From the NCBI GenBank assembly GCA_030642005.1, contig DAOWOP010000002.1, positions 1-40,966 on the forward strand: 40,966 nt of DNA, written 5' to 3'. The notes beneath the pieces are model-generated. The model saw nothing but the letters and a program-made list of their open reading frames with translations. It was not told the origin of the DNA and ran no database searches. This DNA is from Planctomycetales bacterium. Its GTDB lineage: Bacteria > Planctomycetota > Phycisphaerae > SM23-33. The translations under genes were made by a program, and so were the position numbers. Of the stretch, positions 16,115 to 23,267 are shown in pieces. Numbering within the stretch: the stretch's first letter is position 1; every line of letters starts with the position of its first letter.

Positions 16115-16162
16115 GCCAGCAAGGGAGCGTGTGGAACGCTTTTTCGCGTCCATCCGTTCTCT
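16115..16162 (+). repeat. GGGAGCG...CGTCCATCCG leader/terminator-like repeat, copy 1
   Basis: The sequence CCAGCAAGGGAGCG, then TGGAACGCTTTTT and CGCGTCCATCCG, is almost identical to 18711-18760. Here the 3-prime half of the stem is altered (TTCTC instead of CTCCC) and the T-tract is short, so this copy would terminate less well. It lies between hemP and a PEP-CTERM gene. Confidence 0.65.
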
Positions 16163-16195
16163 TTCGCGTTTGCCGGCAAAGGTGAGGCAAAGCGA

Positions 16196-16235
16196 AAAGG
16201 AGGTGATGAGTGATGGTTTAGATGTTTTTTTGTAA
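16196..16235 (+). promoter_or_regulatory. Perfect Shine-Dalgarno with mini-ORF in a PEP-CTERM leader
   Basis: AAAGGAGGTGAT (16196-16207) is fully complementary to the usual 3-prime end of 16S rRNA. The ATG at 16212, 8 bases after GGAGG, gives only two codons before TAG. An ATG overlapping the site at 16206 gives nine codons ending at 16235. The PEP-CTERM gene starts 87 bases later. A similar arrangement occurs at 20334. Confidence 0.5.
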
Positions 16236-16321
16236 ATAAAACGAAATGAAGTGAACGTATTACAAGCCATTTTGGAAACGAGCGGAGCGATTTCCGCAAA
16301 ACCGAGGAAAAGGAGAAAAAA

Positions 16322-17116
16322 ATGAACACTGCTGCAAAATTGTTACTTCTCGTCGTATTGACCGCCGTCCCGGCCGCTCAGGCTGACGCTGCGGTGAAAC
16401 TAAGTCCGGAAGCGGACAACTGGCTCAGTTCATGCCCGAACAGTTACACCGCAAACATGCACAGCGATTCCATTAAAGGCAAGCAGAACCGGGTCCGTAC
16501 GAGCAATTTCTCCTGCAGCACCGCCTATGTCCGCAACTTCCACACGTTGTTGAATTTCAATCTGAGCAGTTATTCGGACAGCAGCGAAATCATCAGCGCG
16601 AAATTGAAAATGTACTTCTACAGCGGCGATACCAGCGGCCGGACATACAACCTCCATCGCGTGACCAATTCATGGTCGGAGTCGGCTTCCTCCTGGGTGA
16701 ACCGGGACGGCAGCAGCCAATGGGATTCCATGACCGGCTGGGATAATGATCCAAATCACGTGTACCAGTACGGCGGCGGCGATTACGACGCAACCGTCGA
16801 GGCCTTCACTGTCATGCCGAGTTCCACGGACCAATGGGTGGAGTGGGACATCACCGACCTGGTCAAGGATTGGATTGACGGAACGGACAACTACGGCCTG
16901 ATTATCATGGACAGCGACGAGTTCGATGCGCCCTGGGAGACCGGGCAGGACAAGGAAGACTACATGTGCTTCTTCCGCGGCAACGAGTACGGAAGCACAG
17001 CCGAGCAGATCGCCCAGCGGCCGTATCTTGAAATCGTCCCTGAGCCGACGAGCATGACCTTACTGGGCGTCGCCGCCGCGACGATGTTGCTGCGCCGACG
17101 CAGGGCGAAGGCGTAG
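16322..17116 (+). CDS. PEP-CTERM exported protein with DNRLRE-like domain
   Basis: The protein has 264 residues with a signal peptide (about 1-23). The body (about 25-235) fits the DNRLRE/CBM96-like beta-sandwich pattern: evenly spaced segments such as HTLLNFNLSSYSDSSEIISAKLKMYF, then TNSWSESASSW and the hallmark DITDLVKDWIDGTDNYGLII. It ends with VPEPTSMTLLGVAAATMLLRRRRAKA, a PEP-CTERM sorting tail. These domains are typical of surface or matrix proteins. The ATG at 16322 follows AAAAGGAG. Its homologue is at 21469-22161. Confidence 0.88.
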   Translation: MNTAAKLLLLVVLTAVPAAQADAAVKLSPEADNWLSSCPNSYTANMHSDSIKGKQNRVRTSNFSCSTAYVRNFHTLLNFNLSSYSDSSEIISAKLKMYFYSGDTSGRTYNLHRVTNSWSESASSWVNRDGSSQWDSMTGWDNDPNHVYQYGGGDYDATVEAFTVMPSSTDQWVEWDITDLVKDWIDGTDNYGLIIMDSDEFDAPWETGQDKEDYMCFFRGNEYGSTAEQIAQRPYLEIVPEPTSMTLLGVAAATMLLRRRRAKA

Positions 17117-17144
17117 CGCAGTTTTTCGTCGGTAATCTTGTTTT

Positions 17145-17182
17145 GAGGTTCTGGGCCGTCGCAAGAAGCGCCCCAAAACCTC
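17145..17182 (+). terminator. Weak intercistronic hairpin
   Basis: GAGGTTCTGGG (17145-17155) can pair imperfectly with CCCCAAAACCTC (17171-17182). No T-tract follows, so this may be an mRNA processing or attenuation structure and not a real terminator. Confidence 0.3.
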
Positions 17183-17203
17183 TGTTCCGATAGGATTATT
17201 TTA

Positions 17204-17929
17204 ATGGGCATGTGTTACAAACGTGGTTTTACGCTGGTCGAACTGCCTGCAGTGAGCAAACGCAAAAGCCTCGCTTTTACGTTAGTCGAACTGCTGGTGG
17301 TTGTCGCTATTATCGCGCTGCTGGTGTCCCTCCTTCTGCCTTCGCTGTCCAGGGCGAAGGGATCGACACGGCGCGTCCTGTGCGCAGGTAATCTGAGCCA
17401 CATCGGTCTCGGGCTGATTATGTACACAGAAGAACATGACGGGTGGTATCCGGCAGCGGAAGCCTCAGGCGAGACGCCCCCGGCACATGTCAATTGGTGG
17501 CAGAACACCTCGCTTCTGCACAACTTCGGTGTTCGCCCCACACAACAGCAGGAATCCATCCTGGTCTGTCCGAGCGATGAAAATCCCGGCCAGTTTGCCA
17601 ACGGGTCGCCCAAGCCGCTGTGGACCAGTTACGCCGCCAATACTTCCTGCTTCGGTGTGGCGCGAGGCGGATCGAGGCGGCCTCGGCGAACGTCGGCCGT
17701 AAAAGTCCCCTCACAGACATTTGCCTTCGGGGATGCCTGCTGGGATCACGATGCCCCGTTGGTCCTTGGCCACCAGATATGCGTGGAAGGCCAATTCGCT
17801 TTCCGACACGATGGGATTGCGCAAATTCTCACGCCGACCCGAGAGGTCTTACAGTTTAGACCCGAAGACATCCCATACGACGGGGACGCCCCGTTCTGGG
17901 GCAATAATCCGCGATACATGACGCCTTGA
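17204..17929 (+). CDS. Pseudopilin-like protein with duplicated prepilin leader motif
   Basis: The protein has 241 residues. The N terminus has the prepilin cleavage and methylation motif twice: RGFTLVELPAVSKRKSLAF (about 5-23) and then FTLVELLVVVAIIALLVSLL (about 23-42), the second with the full hydrophobic helix. Only the second can be followed by the membrane helix, so the first may be a relic or an alternative site. The C-terminal domain resembles planctomycete prepilin-like proteins (NWWQNTSLLHNFGVR, FRHDGIAQIL) but lacks a clear ADGH motif. AGGA 8 bases upstream supports the start. The role is probably surface or secretion related. Confidence 0.85.
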   Translation: MGMCYKRGFTLVELPAVSKRKSLAFTLVELLVVVAIIALLVSLLLPSLSRAKGSTRRVLCAGNLSHIGLGLIMYTEEHDGWYPAAEASGETPPAHVNWWQNTSLLHNFGVRPTQQQESILVCPSDENPGQFANGSPKPLWTSYAANTSCFGVARGGSRRPRRTSAVKVPSQTFAFGDACWDHDAPLVLGHQICVEGQFAFRHDGIAQILTPTREVLQFRPEDIPYDGDAPFWGNNPRYMTP

Positions 17930-17960
17930 ATAGTTACAGATTGTCCGAAAAAGGAATAAA

Positions 17961-18659
17961 ATGAGAAAAACAAGACTTGCAACATTGACGATTATCGCAG
18001 CCGTGGTCGCAGCCGGTTTCGTTCTGGTCCAGCCTGGCTGTACCAACCCTTCCAACGTTCAGCAAATAAGCGCAAAGACAGAGCCTTTGCGCGTCCGCAG
18101 GCCCGGCGGGAAGGTGCAGACCATCACCTTCGCACAGGCAATGGAATTCCATCACGAGCACGAAGACCACGCCGGCACGGTTACTTCGGCGACGCCGAAA
18201 AAATCATCCAAGGCCAAACCGGAAGACGATCACGATCACGACGACGGGCTTTGCATCGGCATAGCCACGGGGTACCAGGCGATACGTTATGCAGCCGGGA
18301 GGCTCTTTCCCGGCGAAACTCCAAACGCGAAGGATTTCGAACTGTCGGTGGCGGGTTCCATGCGAGGAGTTTGGGACGTCCTCGACCTCTATGCCGGCAG
18401 GAAACTCACCCGCCCCAAAACGAAACAGAAAAAGATGTCTATCGAGAGTTTTACCTTCACAGCCAGTCGCATCTCCACGGGCAAAACGCTGACGTTTCGC
18501 CTGCGAAGCGAACTGATATCAGCCGATTTCTTCACGCTGAAGAACCGGGGCGTCTCCTGCGGCGATGCCAAACTGGAGGTTCTCAAGAAACAGGCCGCCC
18601 GGAAGATTTTATCGGCCCACCCGGAAGAATGTTTCGAGTGTCTAACCCATAGGAAATAA
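17961..18659 (+). CDS. Exported FmdE-like protein with His-rich insertion
   Basis: The protein has 232 residues with a hydrophobic N-terminal export signal (about 5-24), and Cys27 in QPGC may be lipidated although the lipobox is not canonical. The rest resembles FmdE, a protein of unclear function first found with formylmethanofuran dehydrogenase. The FmdE opening HGHLCPG...GYRA appears here as EFHHEHEDH (62-70), a charged insertion with DDHDHDDGLC (89-98), then IGIATGYQAIRYAAGRLFPGE. The end has FTASRISTGKTLTFRLR and a Cys pair CFEC. Histidines and cysteines suggest metal or tetrapyrrole binding outside the cytoplasm. Position in an iron locus supports this, but it is inference. Confidence 0.7.
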   Translation: MRKTRLATLTIIAAVVAAGFVLVQPGCTNPSNVQQISAKTEPLRVRRPGGKVQTITFAQAMEFHHEHEDHAGTVTSATPKKSSKAKPEDDHDHDDGLCIGIATGYQAIRYAAGRLFPGETPNAKDFELSVAGSMRGVWDVLDLYAGRKLTRPKTKQKKMSIESFTFTASRISTGKTLTFRLRSELISADFFTLKNRGVSCGDAKLEVLKKQAARKILSAHPEECFECLTHRK

Positions 18660-18710
18660 CTGAGAAAACAGGAAATCCGAAGGTCGCCCAGCCACCCAGC
18701 GAGCTAAAGG

Positions 18711-18763
18711 CCAGCAAGGGAGCGAGTGGAACGCTTTTTTCGCGTCCATCCGCTCCCTTTTTT
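18711..18763 (+). terminator. Terminator-like hairpin, copy 2 of the 16115 repeat
   Basis: GGGAGCG (18718-18724) pairs with CGCTCCC (18751-18757), with further imperfect pairing inside, and six T follow. It fits a rho-independent terminator after the FmdE-like gene. The first 45 bases are nearly identical to 16115-16160. Confidence 0.7.
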
Positions 18764-18802
18764 ATTGGCCTGCCTGGAGTGCAGGCGATGCAGGAAATTG
18801 AA

Positions 18803-19717
18803 ATGACAGTCAGCACACAAAAAAACGTCGGCAGGCGCCGTGGCTGCGGTGCTTGCGGCCACATTCGGTCAGGTATGGAGGGTTTATCGTGGCCGCAAAC
18901 ACCGCGGCCACGGCACCCGGGTTTCACGCTGGTCGAATTGCTCGTGGTGGTTTCGATTATCGCTATGCTGGTGAGCATCCTTTTGCCGTCGTTGGGCAGG
19001 GCCAAGGATGCGGCAAAAGCCGTGGTGTGCCTGAATAACCAGCGGGTACTCGGCATAGCCCTGCGATACTACGCCCATGACCGCAACGGCCGACTGCCTT
19101 CGGCTGAAACGTTCTACGAGGACGCCGCACCGTATCTCGACAAGTCGCTGCCCGACAGTGTATGGGATTACAAGCGAGAAAACATGCCGCAGGCGCTGTT
19201 TTGCCCGTGCGATTCGGACCCGTTTCCCTGCCCGTACATGGGCGGAGCGTTCGAGGTAACTTCCTACCTAGTCAATGGCGCCGAGACCGACTACGCGATG
19301 GGTGGAGGGACGCGAATCGCACTGGGATTGTTCGGCGGCAAGGGAAATATCGACGAGCCGATCTGTGCAGCCGAGTGCATGTTAATCGGCGAGGCAACCA
19401 ATTACTGCAAGATTGCCGACCTGGACCACCCCGCCGCCCAGGCCGCCTTTAGCGCCGCCGGAGCGGACCTGGGCGGATCGCGAAGGCGTTTCCATCACCG
19501 CGCCACCAGCGGATTTTTCCACAACGGCAGGATGAACGTCTATTTCGCCGATGGGCACGGCTCGGCGGTAAGAGGCAAAACGGTGGACCCCCTGCCCGTC
19601 AGCGACTGGCCCAGCGGGGCGCTGATGGATAAGACCACAGCCTTCTACCCGACGCTCTCGCTGCCGATGGCGACGGAAAACCCGGACTTCTGGGGCCCGC
19701 CGTATGACAGTTGGTAA
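18803..19717 (+). CDS. Pseudopilin-like protein with C-terminal ADGH motif
   Basis: The protein has 304 residues from the ATG at 18803, which has AGGA 9 bases upstream; in-frame ATGs at 18779 and 18788 are alternatives. An unusually long basic and Cys-containing leader (about 40 residues) precedes the prepilin motif PGFTLVELLVVVSIIAMLVS (about 40-59). The C-terminal region has HNGRMNVYFADGHGSAV, the His-to-DG motif typical of planctomycete prepilin-like proteins. It ends near ENPDFWGPPYDSW, and the 17204 protein has a related end (DAPFWGNN). The two are likely paralogues. Four Cys residues (FCPCDSDPFPC, about 141-151, plus CAAEC) could bind metal or form disulfides. Confidence 0.82.
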   Translation: MTVSTQKNVGRRRGCGACGHIRSGMEGLSWPQTPRPRHPGFTLVELLVVVSIIAMLVSILLPSLGRAKDAAKAVVCLNNQRVLGIALRYYAHDRNGRLPSAETFYEDAAPYLDKSLPDSVWDYKRENMPQALFCPCDSDPFPCPYMGGAFEVTSYLVNGAETDYAMGGGTRIALGLFGGKGNIDEPICAAECMLIGEATNYCKIADLDHPAAQAAFSAAGADLGGSRRRFHHRATSGFFHNGRMNVYFADGHGSAVRGKTVDPLPVSDWPSGALMDKTTAFYPTLSLPMATENPDFWGPPYDSW

Positions 19718-19730
19718 CCGGGTGTAAAAA

Positions 19731-20327
19731 ATGGACGATTCGGACAGGAAAAAATTACTGACAGCAGCAGGCGTTTCGCTTCTCGCGGCGGTAACGATCG
19801 GGGCGATGCTGGGCCTTGCCGCCGGAGCGTGGCGGGTCGGCTTCGGGTGGCTGGCGCTTCCGGTGGGCCTGGCGGCGGGCGTTCCGTTGCGGCTATTCGG
19901 TATGCATCGCCATCGCGCGACATTCCTGGCTGCGCTGCTGTGTACGGGAGCGGGGTTGGCCGCACACATCGGCGTCCGCCGGCTGGCCAAACCGGAGTGG
20001 ACGGCAAAGCAGCAGGTTGGCGACGAAAAACTGGATGAACTATCCCGCGAGGTGCTCGCGCTGCAAATGTGCTGCGAGCAGAAGATTATGGGAGTGTGGG
20101 ACTACGACGGCGTCCCGCAGGAGATAAAGGACGAAGCCGACGGGCGCGTCAAAGCAATGTCGGAAAAGGAAAAACTCGCACTGTGCGACGAGACCTTCGC
20201 CCGGCGGATTAACACCCCCGCAGGCGGGGGTGGTCGGGGCAGAGGCTTCATTGCCCAGGCCGGCTGGGCGGTACTGTCCGGTGTGCTGGCAATTGCGCCG
20301 CTGGCGCTGAAAAACCGGTATGAATGA
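19731..20327 (+). CDS. Multi-pass membrane protein of unknown function
   Basis: The protein has 198 residues with membrane helices at about 9-33, 36-54, 62-82 and 170-190. Between the third and fourth helices is a hydrophilic loop of about 85 residues with CCEQKIMGVWDYDGVPQEIKDEADGRVKAM, and a Gly-rich turn (PAGGGGRGRG) lies before the last helix. The family is not recognised. It begins 13 bases after the second pseudopilin-like gene, so the two are probably co-transcribed. Confidence 0.75.
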   Translation: MDDSDRKKLLTAAGVSLLAAVTIGAMLGLAAGAWRVGFGWLALPVGLAAGVPLRLFGMHRHRATFLAALLCTGAGLAAHIGVRRLAKPEWTAKQQVGDEKLDELSREVLALQMCCEQKIMGVWDYDGVPQEIKDEADGRVKAMSEKEKLALCDETFARRINTPAGGGGRGRGFIAQAGWAVLSGVLAIAPLALKNRYE

Positions 20328-20333
20328 GAACCG

Positions 20334-20356
20334 AAAGGAGGTGATTGAAAATGTAA
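20334..20356 (+). promoter_or_regulatory. Perfect Shine-Dalgarno followed by a start-stop (ATG TAA)
   Basis: AAAGGAGGTGAT (20334-20345) is an ideal ribosome-binding site, and 9 bases after GGAGG comes ATG immediately followed by TAA (20351-20356). A ribosome starting here would terminate at once. It lies 118 bases before the next PEP-CTERM gene and parallels 16196-16235. Confidence 0.5.
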
Positions 20357-20473
20357 CATCAAACGGAGAAAACGGAGCAGATGTAGATGTATGACCAGCC
20401 AGACGGTCTTCAAAGCCGATCCAGCCAAAAACCTTTGGTGGCTTTTCAGAAGCCACAATGAGGAGAGAATGAT

Positions 20474-21250
20474 ATGAAGTATGCAACGAAGATTTTGTTG
20501 ACAGTATTGGTTCTTGCGCTGGCCGGTTCGACCGCTGTGGCGGATTTCGGCTATCGCGACAAATTCGCTCCCGGCTGGGAGTCGGCGACCGGCTACACGG
20601 TCCAGGACTGGGGACTGCATGATCTCGGTTGGGACCCTGTGGAGGAAGAATGGATTGGGCCCGGCCAGCCGCTACCGGCGGACAACGGGTACACCAATTC
20701 TTACGGAACGCCTACGTGTGTCTGGGATACTCAGACTCCGCAAGGCTATTACGGCTGGAATGGCGGCCCCCCTATGCCTCCGGGAACACATCCTGCCTGG
20801 GCGGATGATACCTGGGGCGGCATGATTCAAATGAGCGGTGACGGTTCCGCTGCGTTAACTGCTACGGTAAATCCCGGTGCCGAGAACGGTGTGCTGAGAA
20901 TCTGGGTCGAATACGACTGGTTCGCAAGCGGGAACGTGTCAGCCGGCATCGCCGGCGCGACGGATATCACGCCGGCCACCTATTACAATCACCAGCTCGG
21001 TACCGGCGGATCGAGCGGGAGTCCATGGTACCGGACCATCAAGGTCTTTGAGTTCACCGAGAATCCGGACACGCCGTTCAACGTGGTGTTCACCGCGACG
21101 GGTTTTGCGCCGATGATGGACTCGTTCGAGATCAGCACGGCTATCGGCGCAGCCGTTCCGCCGGATATGCCGGTTCCAGAGCCGGCGACGATGGTCCTGT
21201 TGGGTCTCGGCGGCGTCGGTGTACTGATGAGGCGAAGACGCAGAGGCTAA
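20474..21250 (+). CDS. PEP-CTERM exported protein of unknown function
   Basis: The protein has 258 residues with a signal peptide (about 1-24, ending TAVA) and the tail VPEPATMVLLGLGGVGVLMRRRRRG. The body is rich in Trp, Tyr and Gly (WDTQTPQGYYGWNGGPPMPPG) with strand-like segments such as NGVLRIWVEYDWF, resembling a carbohydrate-binding or jelly-roll fold, but no family is recognised. AGGAGAG upstream supports the start at 20474. No cytoplasmic function is expected. Confidence 0.85.
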   Translation: MKYATKILLTVLVLALAGSTAVADFGYRDKFAPGWESATGYTVQDWGLHDLGWDPVEEEWIGPGQPLPADNGYTNSYGTPTCVWDTQTPQGYYGWNGGPPMPPGTHPAWADDTWGGMIQMSGDGSAALTATVNPGAENGVLRIWVEYDWFASGNVSAGIAGATDITPATYYNHQLGTGGSSGSPWYRTIKVFEFTENPDTPFNVVFTATGFAPMMDSFEISTAIGAAVPPDMPVPEPATMVLLGLGGVGVLMRRRRRG

Positions 21251-21258
21251 AAAAAAGT

Positions 21259-21341
21259 CGGGTGCCATGCTTTCACGCGAAGCGGGTAAGCATGTCCGCT
21301 ACATTTACATGCCCATCCCTTCGGGAAGGGCATGGCACCCG
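21259..21341. repeat. GGGTGCCATGC palindromic element
   Basis: Perfect 12-bp outer arms CGGGTGCCATGC (21259-21270) and GCATGGCACCCG (21330-21341) enclose an inner hairpin CCCTT-CGGG-AAGGG (21317-21330 region). It follows the PEP-CTERM stop codon by 9 bases and a run of A. It could end transcription or be a dispersed repeat. Confidence 0.65.
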
Positions 21342-21468
21342 ATAGTAACGCTGTTAATGTACAAATGTGAATGTGTGTGCAAGTTGTGCGTAAGTCAGGC
21401 AGAGAAGCCCGAAGGCCGATCCACCCAGCCCATTCGCTCCTTGCTCGGCTAATTGAATGGAGAAAACA

Positions 21469-22161
21469 ATGGGTATCAAAAGTAGTATCGTTGTAGCAAT
21501 GCTGTTGGTTGTTTTGTCGGCTGGTTCGGTTGCCAGGGCCGATTTTACACTGAATGTTGACGAGGTGTTTTACTCGGCAATGGGCGGCGGACCGTTCGTT
21601 AAAAACTATGTCCTGACCTGTAATACAGGGGCCGGTGAAGCATGGGAAAGCATGGCGTTTCTGAAGTTCGACCTGACGGACCTGCCGAGCGCGCCGGTTC
21701 CGTCAGCCTGGTTGAGCCTCGAGAACATCCCGCCGGCAGGCGGAATGACGCTGACGCAGCCGTCGGAGGATGAGCCTGTGAAGATTTCCGTCCAGACCGT
21801 TACCGAAGACGTCTCGAAGATCACATCAGGCCAGATCGGCGTCTCGGATTTCCAGGACAATTATATCGGCGATGAGATAGACACTGCCGAGATAACAGTC
21901 AACGGGTTCTACTACTGGGACGTTACCGAACTGGTGAACGCCTGGATCGGCGGGGCGGATAATTACGGCTTCGCGCTGACGGGTCGGTACGACGACGATT
22001 TTGACCCGTGGCTCTGGCCTCATTTCGCCGGTAAGCCCAACGCCGCCTGGCCCGACAGCCTCGGGGCAGAACCTGTCATTGCCAACGTGCCGCTTCCCGA
22101 ACCGGCTTCCGCAGTATTATTGTTGTCGGGCGGCGTGCTGGCGATGTTCCGGCGACGGTAA
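21469..22161 (+). CDS. PEP-CTERM exported protein with DNRLRE-like domain
   Basis: The protein has 230 residues from the ATG at 21469, which has GGAG 6 bases upstream; the upstream ATG at 21457 overlaps that site. A signal peptide (about 1-24, ending VARA) precedes a beta-rich body with SMAFLKFDLTDLP, VPSAWLSLENI and the hallmark DVTELVNAWIGGADNYGFAL, which aligns with DITDLVKDWIDGTDNYGLII of the 16322 protein. The C terminus is LPEPASAVLLLSGGVLAMFRRR, a sorting tail. The two genes look like diverged paralogues within one locus. Confidence 0.87.
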   Translation: MGIKSSIVVAMLLVVLSAGSVARADFTLNVDEVFYSAMGGGPFVKNYVLTCNTGAGEAWESMAFLKFDLTDLPSAPVPSAWLSLENIPPAGGMTLTQPSEDEPVKISVQTVTEDVSKITSGQIGVSDFQDNYIGDEIDTAEITVNGFYYWDVTELVNAWIGGADNYGFALTGRYDDDFDPWLWPHFAGKPNAAWPDSLGAEPVIANVPLPEPASAVLLLSGGVLAMFRRR

Positions 22162-22189
22162 AGATATGTCTTTGTCAGAGAAAAACATG

Positions 22190-22240
22190 GCGAAACGGCA
22201 AGCCGTGGGGTTTGCCGTTTCGCGGTATTTTCGGTTTTTT
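22190..22240 (+). terminator. Rho-independent terminator after the PEP-CTERM gene
   Basis: GCGAAACGGCAA (22190-22201) and its perfect complement TTGCCGTTTCGC (22212-22223) form a 12-bp stem with a 10-base loop. T-rich sequence follows, including TTTTTT at 22235-22240. It separates the PEP-CTERM gene from the chelatase-like gene. Confidence 0.7.
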
Positions 22241-22274
22241 CGTAGTAATACAGAAACATTGAAAGGAAGAGATC

Positions 22275-23231
22275 ATGAAAAGGTTTTACAGGCAGTTGTT
22301 GATCGGGTTGGTTCTTTCGGTTGTCCTGGCCGGTGCGGTCGGGTACGGAACAAACAATGCTCCAGCCATTACTGAAAATACCACGCCGACCGCTATGTCC
22401 GACGGTTCCGCCGGGCTGCTGGTTATCGCGCACGGCGCACCGATGCCGGCGTGGAACAAACCCGTCCTGGCATTGGAGAAACAGGTCGTCAAGGCGCTTG
22501 GGCCGAACAGCCCGTTCAAAAAGGTCAAGGTCGTCCTGATGGAGTTTGTGAAACCCTCGGTAGCCGACGGCGTCGCCGAGATGGAACGGGCCGGTTGCAG
22601 CCGGATCGTGGCCGTACCACTGCTGATCGCGCCGTCGAGCCATTCGCACTGGGACATTCCCGCCTTGCTGGGGCTTTACAGCGACGAGAAGATGAAGGCC
22701 GAACTTGCCGAAGAAGGCGCGACTATCGTCAAAAGCAAACTGCCCATAACCGTTACGGCTACGCTCGACAGCGGCGAGTTGCTCGTTGAGACGATGCTGG
22801 CGCGGGTGAAGGAACTGTCGAAGAACCCCGCCGAGGAGGCCGTGATCGTGCTGGCCCACGGCGACGACGGGCTGAAACCCTACTGGGACGCCTTGATGAA
22901 GCGTATCACGTACAACATCTGCGGGAAGACGGGCATCACCCATGCCGACTGGGCGTACGTCCACGTCGGGCAAGGGTATCGGTCCGGCGGCGTCCCGGCT
23001 ATTATGGCAGCGGCAGAGAATAGGAAGCGAGTGCTGCTGGTGGGATGCTACGTCTCAATGGGAGCGGCGGGGATGCACAAGCGGTTCATGAACCGCCCGA
23101 CGCGAATCCACGGAATGGCGCTGCCGAACCCCCTCAAAGGCAAGGACATCGTCGCGGCCAAACATGGCCTGCTGCCAAGCCCCGGCGCAGCCGAATGGAT
23201 CGCAAAAACCGCTAAAGCGGCGTTACGCTAA
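22275..23231 (+). CDS. Exported CbiK/CbiX-like sirohydrochlorin chelatase
   Basis: The protein has 318 residues. Residues 1-22 form a signal peptide (KRFYRQLLIGLVLSVVLAGA), so the enzyme should be periplasmic. The type II chelatase fold follows, with LLVIAHGAPMP (His53), PLLIAPSSHSHWDIP (His123, His125) and VLAHGDDGLKPYW (His195). These enzymes insert Co(II), Fe(II) or Ni(II) into sirohydrochlorin-type rings in the cytoplasm. Exported versions are known from sulfate reducers (CbiK-P of Desulfovibrio), where a transport or haem role was proposed. No cobalamin synthesis genes lie near; iron uptake and flavodoxin genes do. AGGAAG precedes the ATG. Confidence 0.83.
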   Translation: MKRFYRQLLIGLVLSVVLAGAVGYGTNNAPAITENTTPTAMSDGSAGLLVIAHGAPMPAWNKPVLALEKQVVKALGPNSPFKKVKVVLMEFVKPSVADGVAEMERAGCSRIVAVPLLIAPSSHSHWDIPALLGLYSDEKMKAELAEEGATIVKSKLPITVTATLDSGELLVETMLARVKELSKNPAEEAVIVLAHGDDGLKPYWDALMKRITYNICGKTGITHADWAYVHVGQGYRSGGVPAIMAAAENRKRVLLVGCYVSMGAAGMHKRFMNRPTRIHGMALPNPLKGKDIVAAKHGLLPSPGAAEWIAKTAKAALR

Positions 23232-23267
23232 AGAACTGATTACAAAATAATTGCAAGGAGATTTTTA

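Noticed and set aside
16077..16321. A c-di-GMP or cobalamin riboswitch in the leader of the 16322 gene
   Set aside because: The segment is structured, but I could not find the conserved cores of either class (no GEMM tetraloop/receptor pair, no B12 box). Only the repeat and the mini-ORF are reported.
22020..22973. A 317-codon minus-strand ORF opposite the chelatase-like gene
   Set aside because: It crosses a terminator hairpin and the end of a PEP-CTERM gene and lacks protein character.
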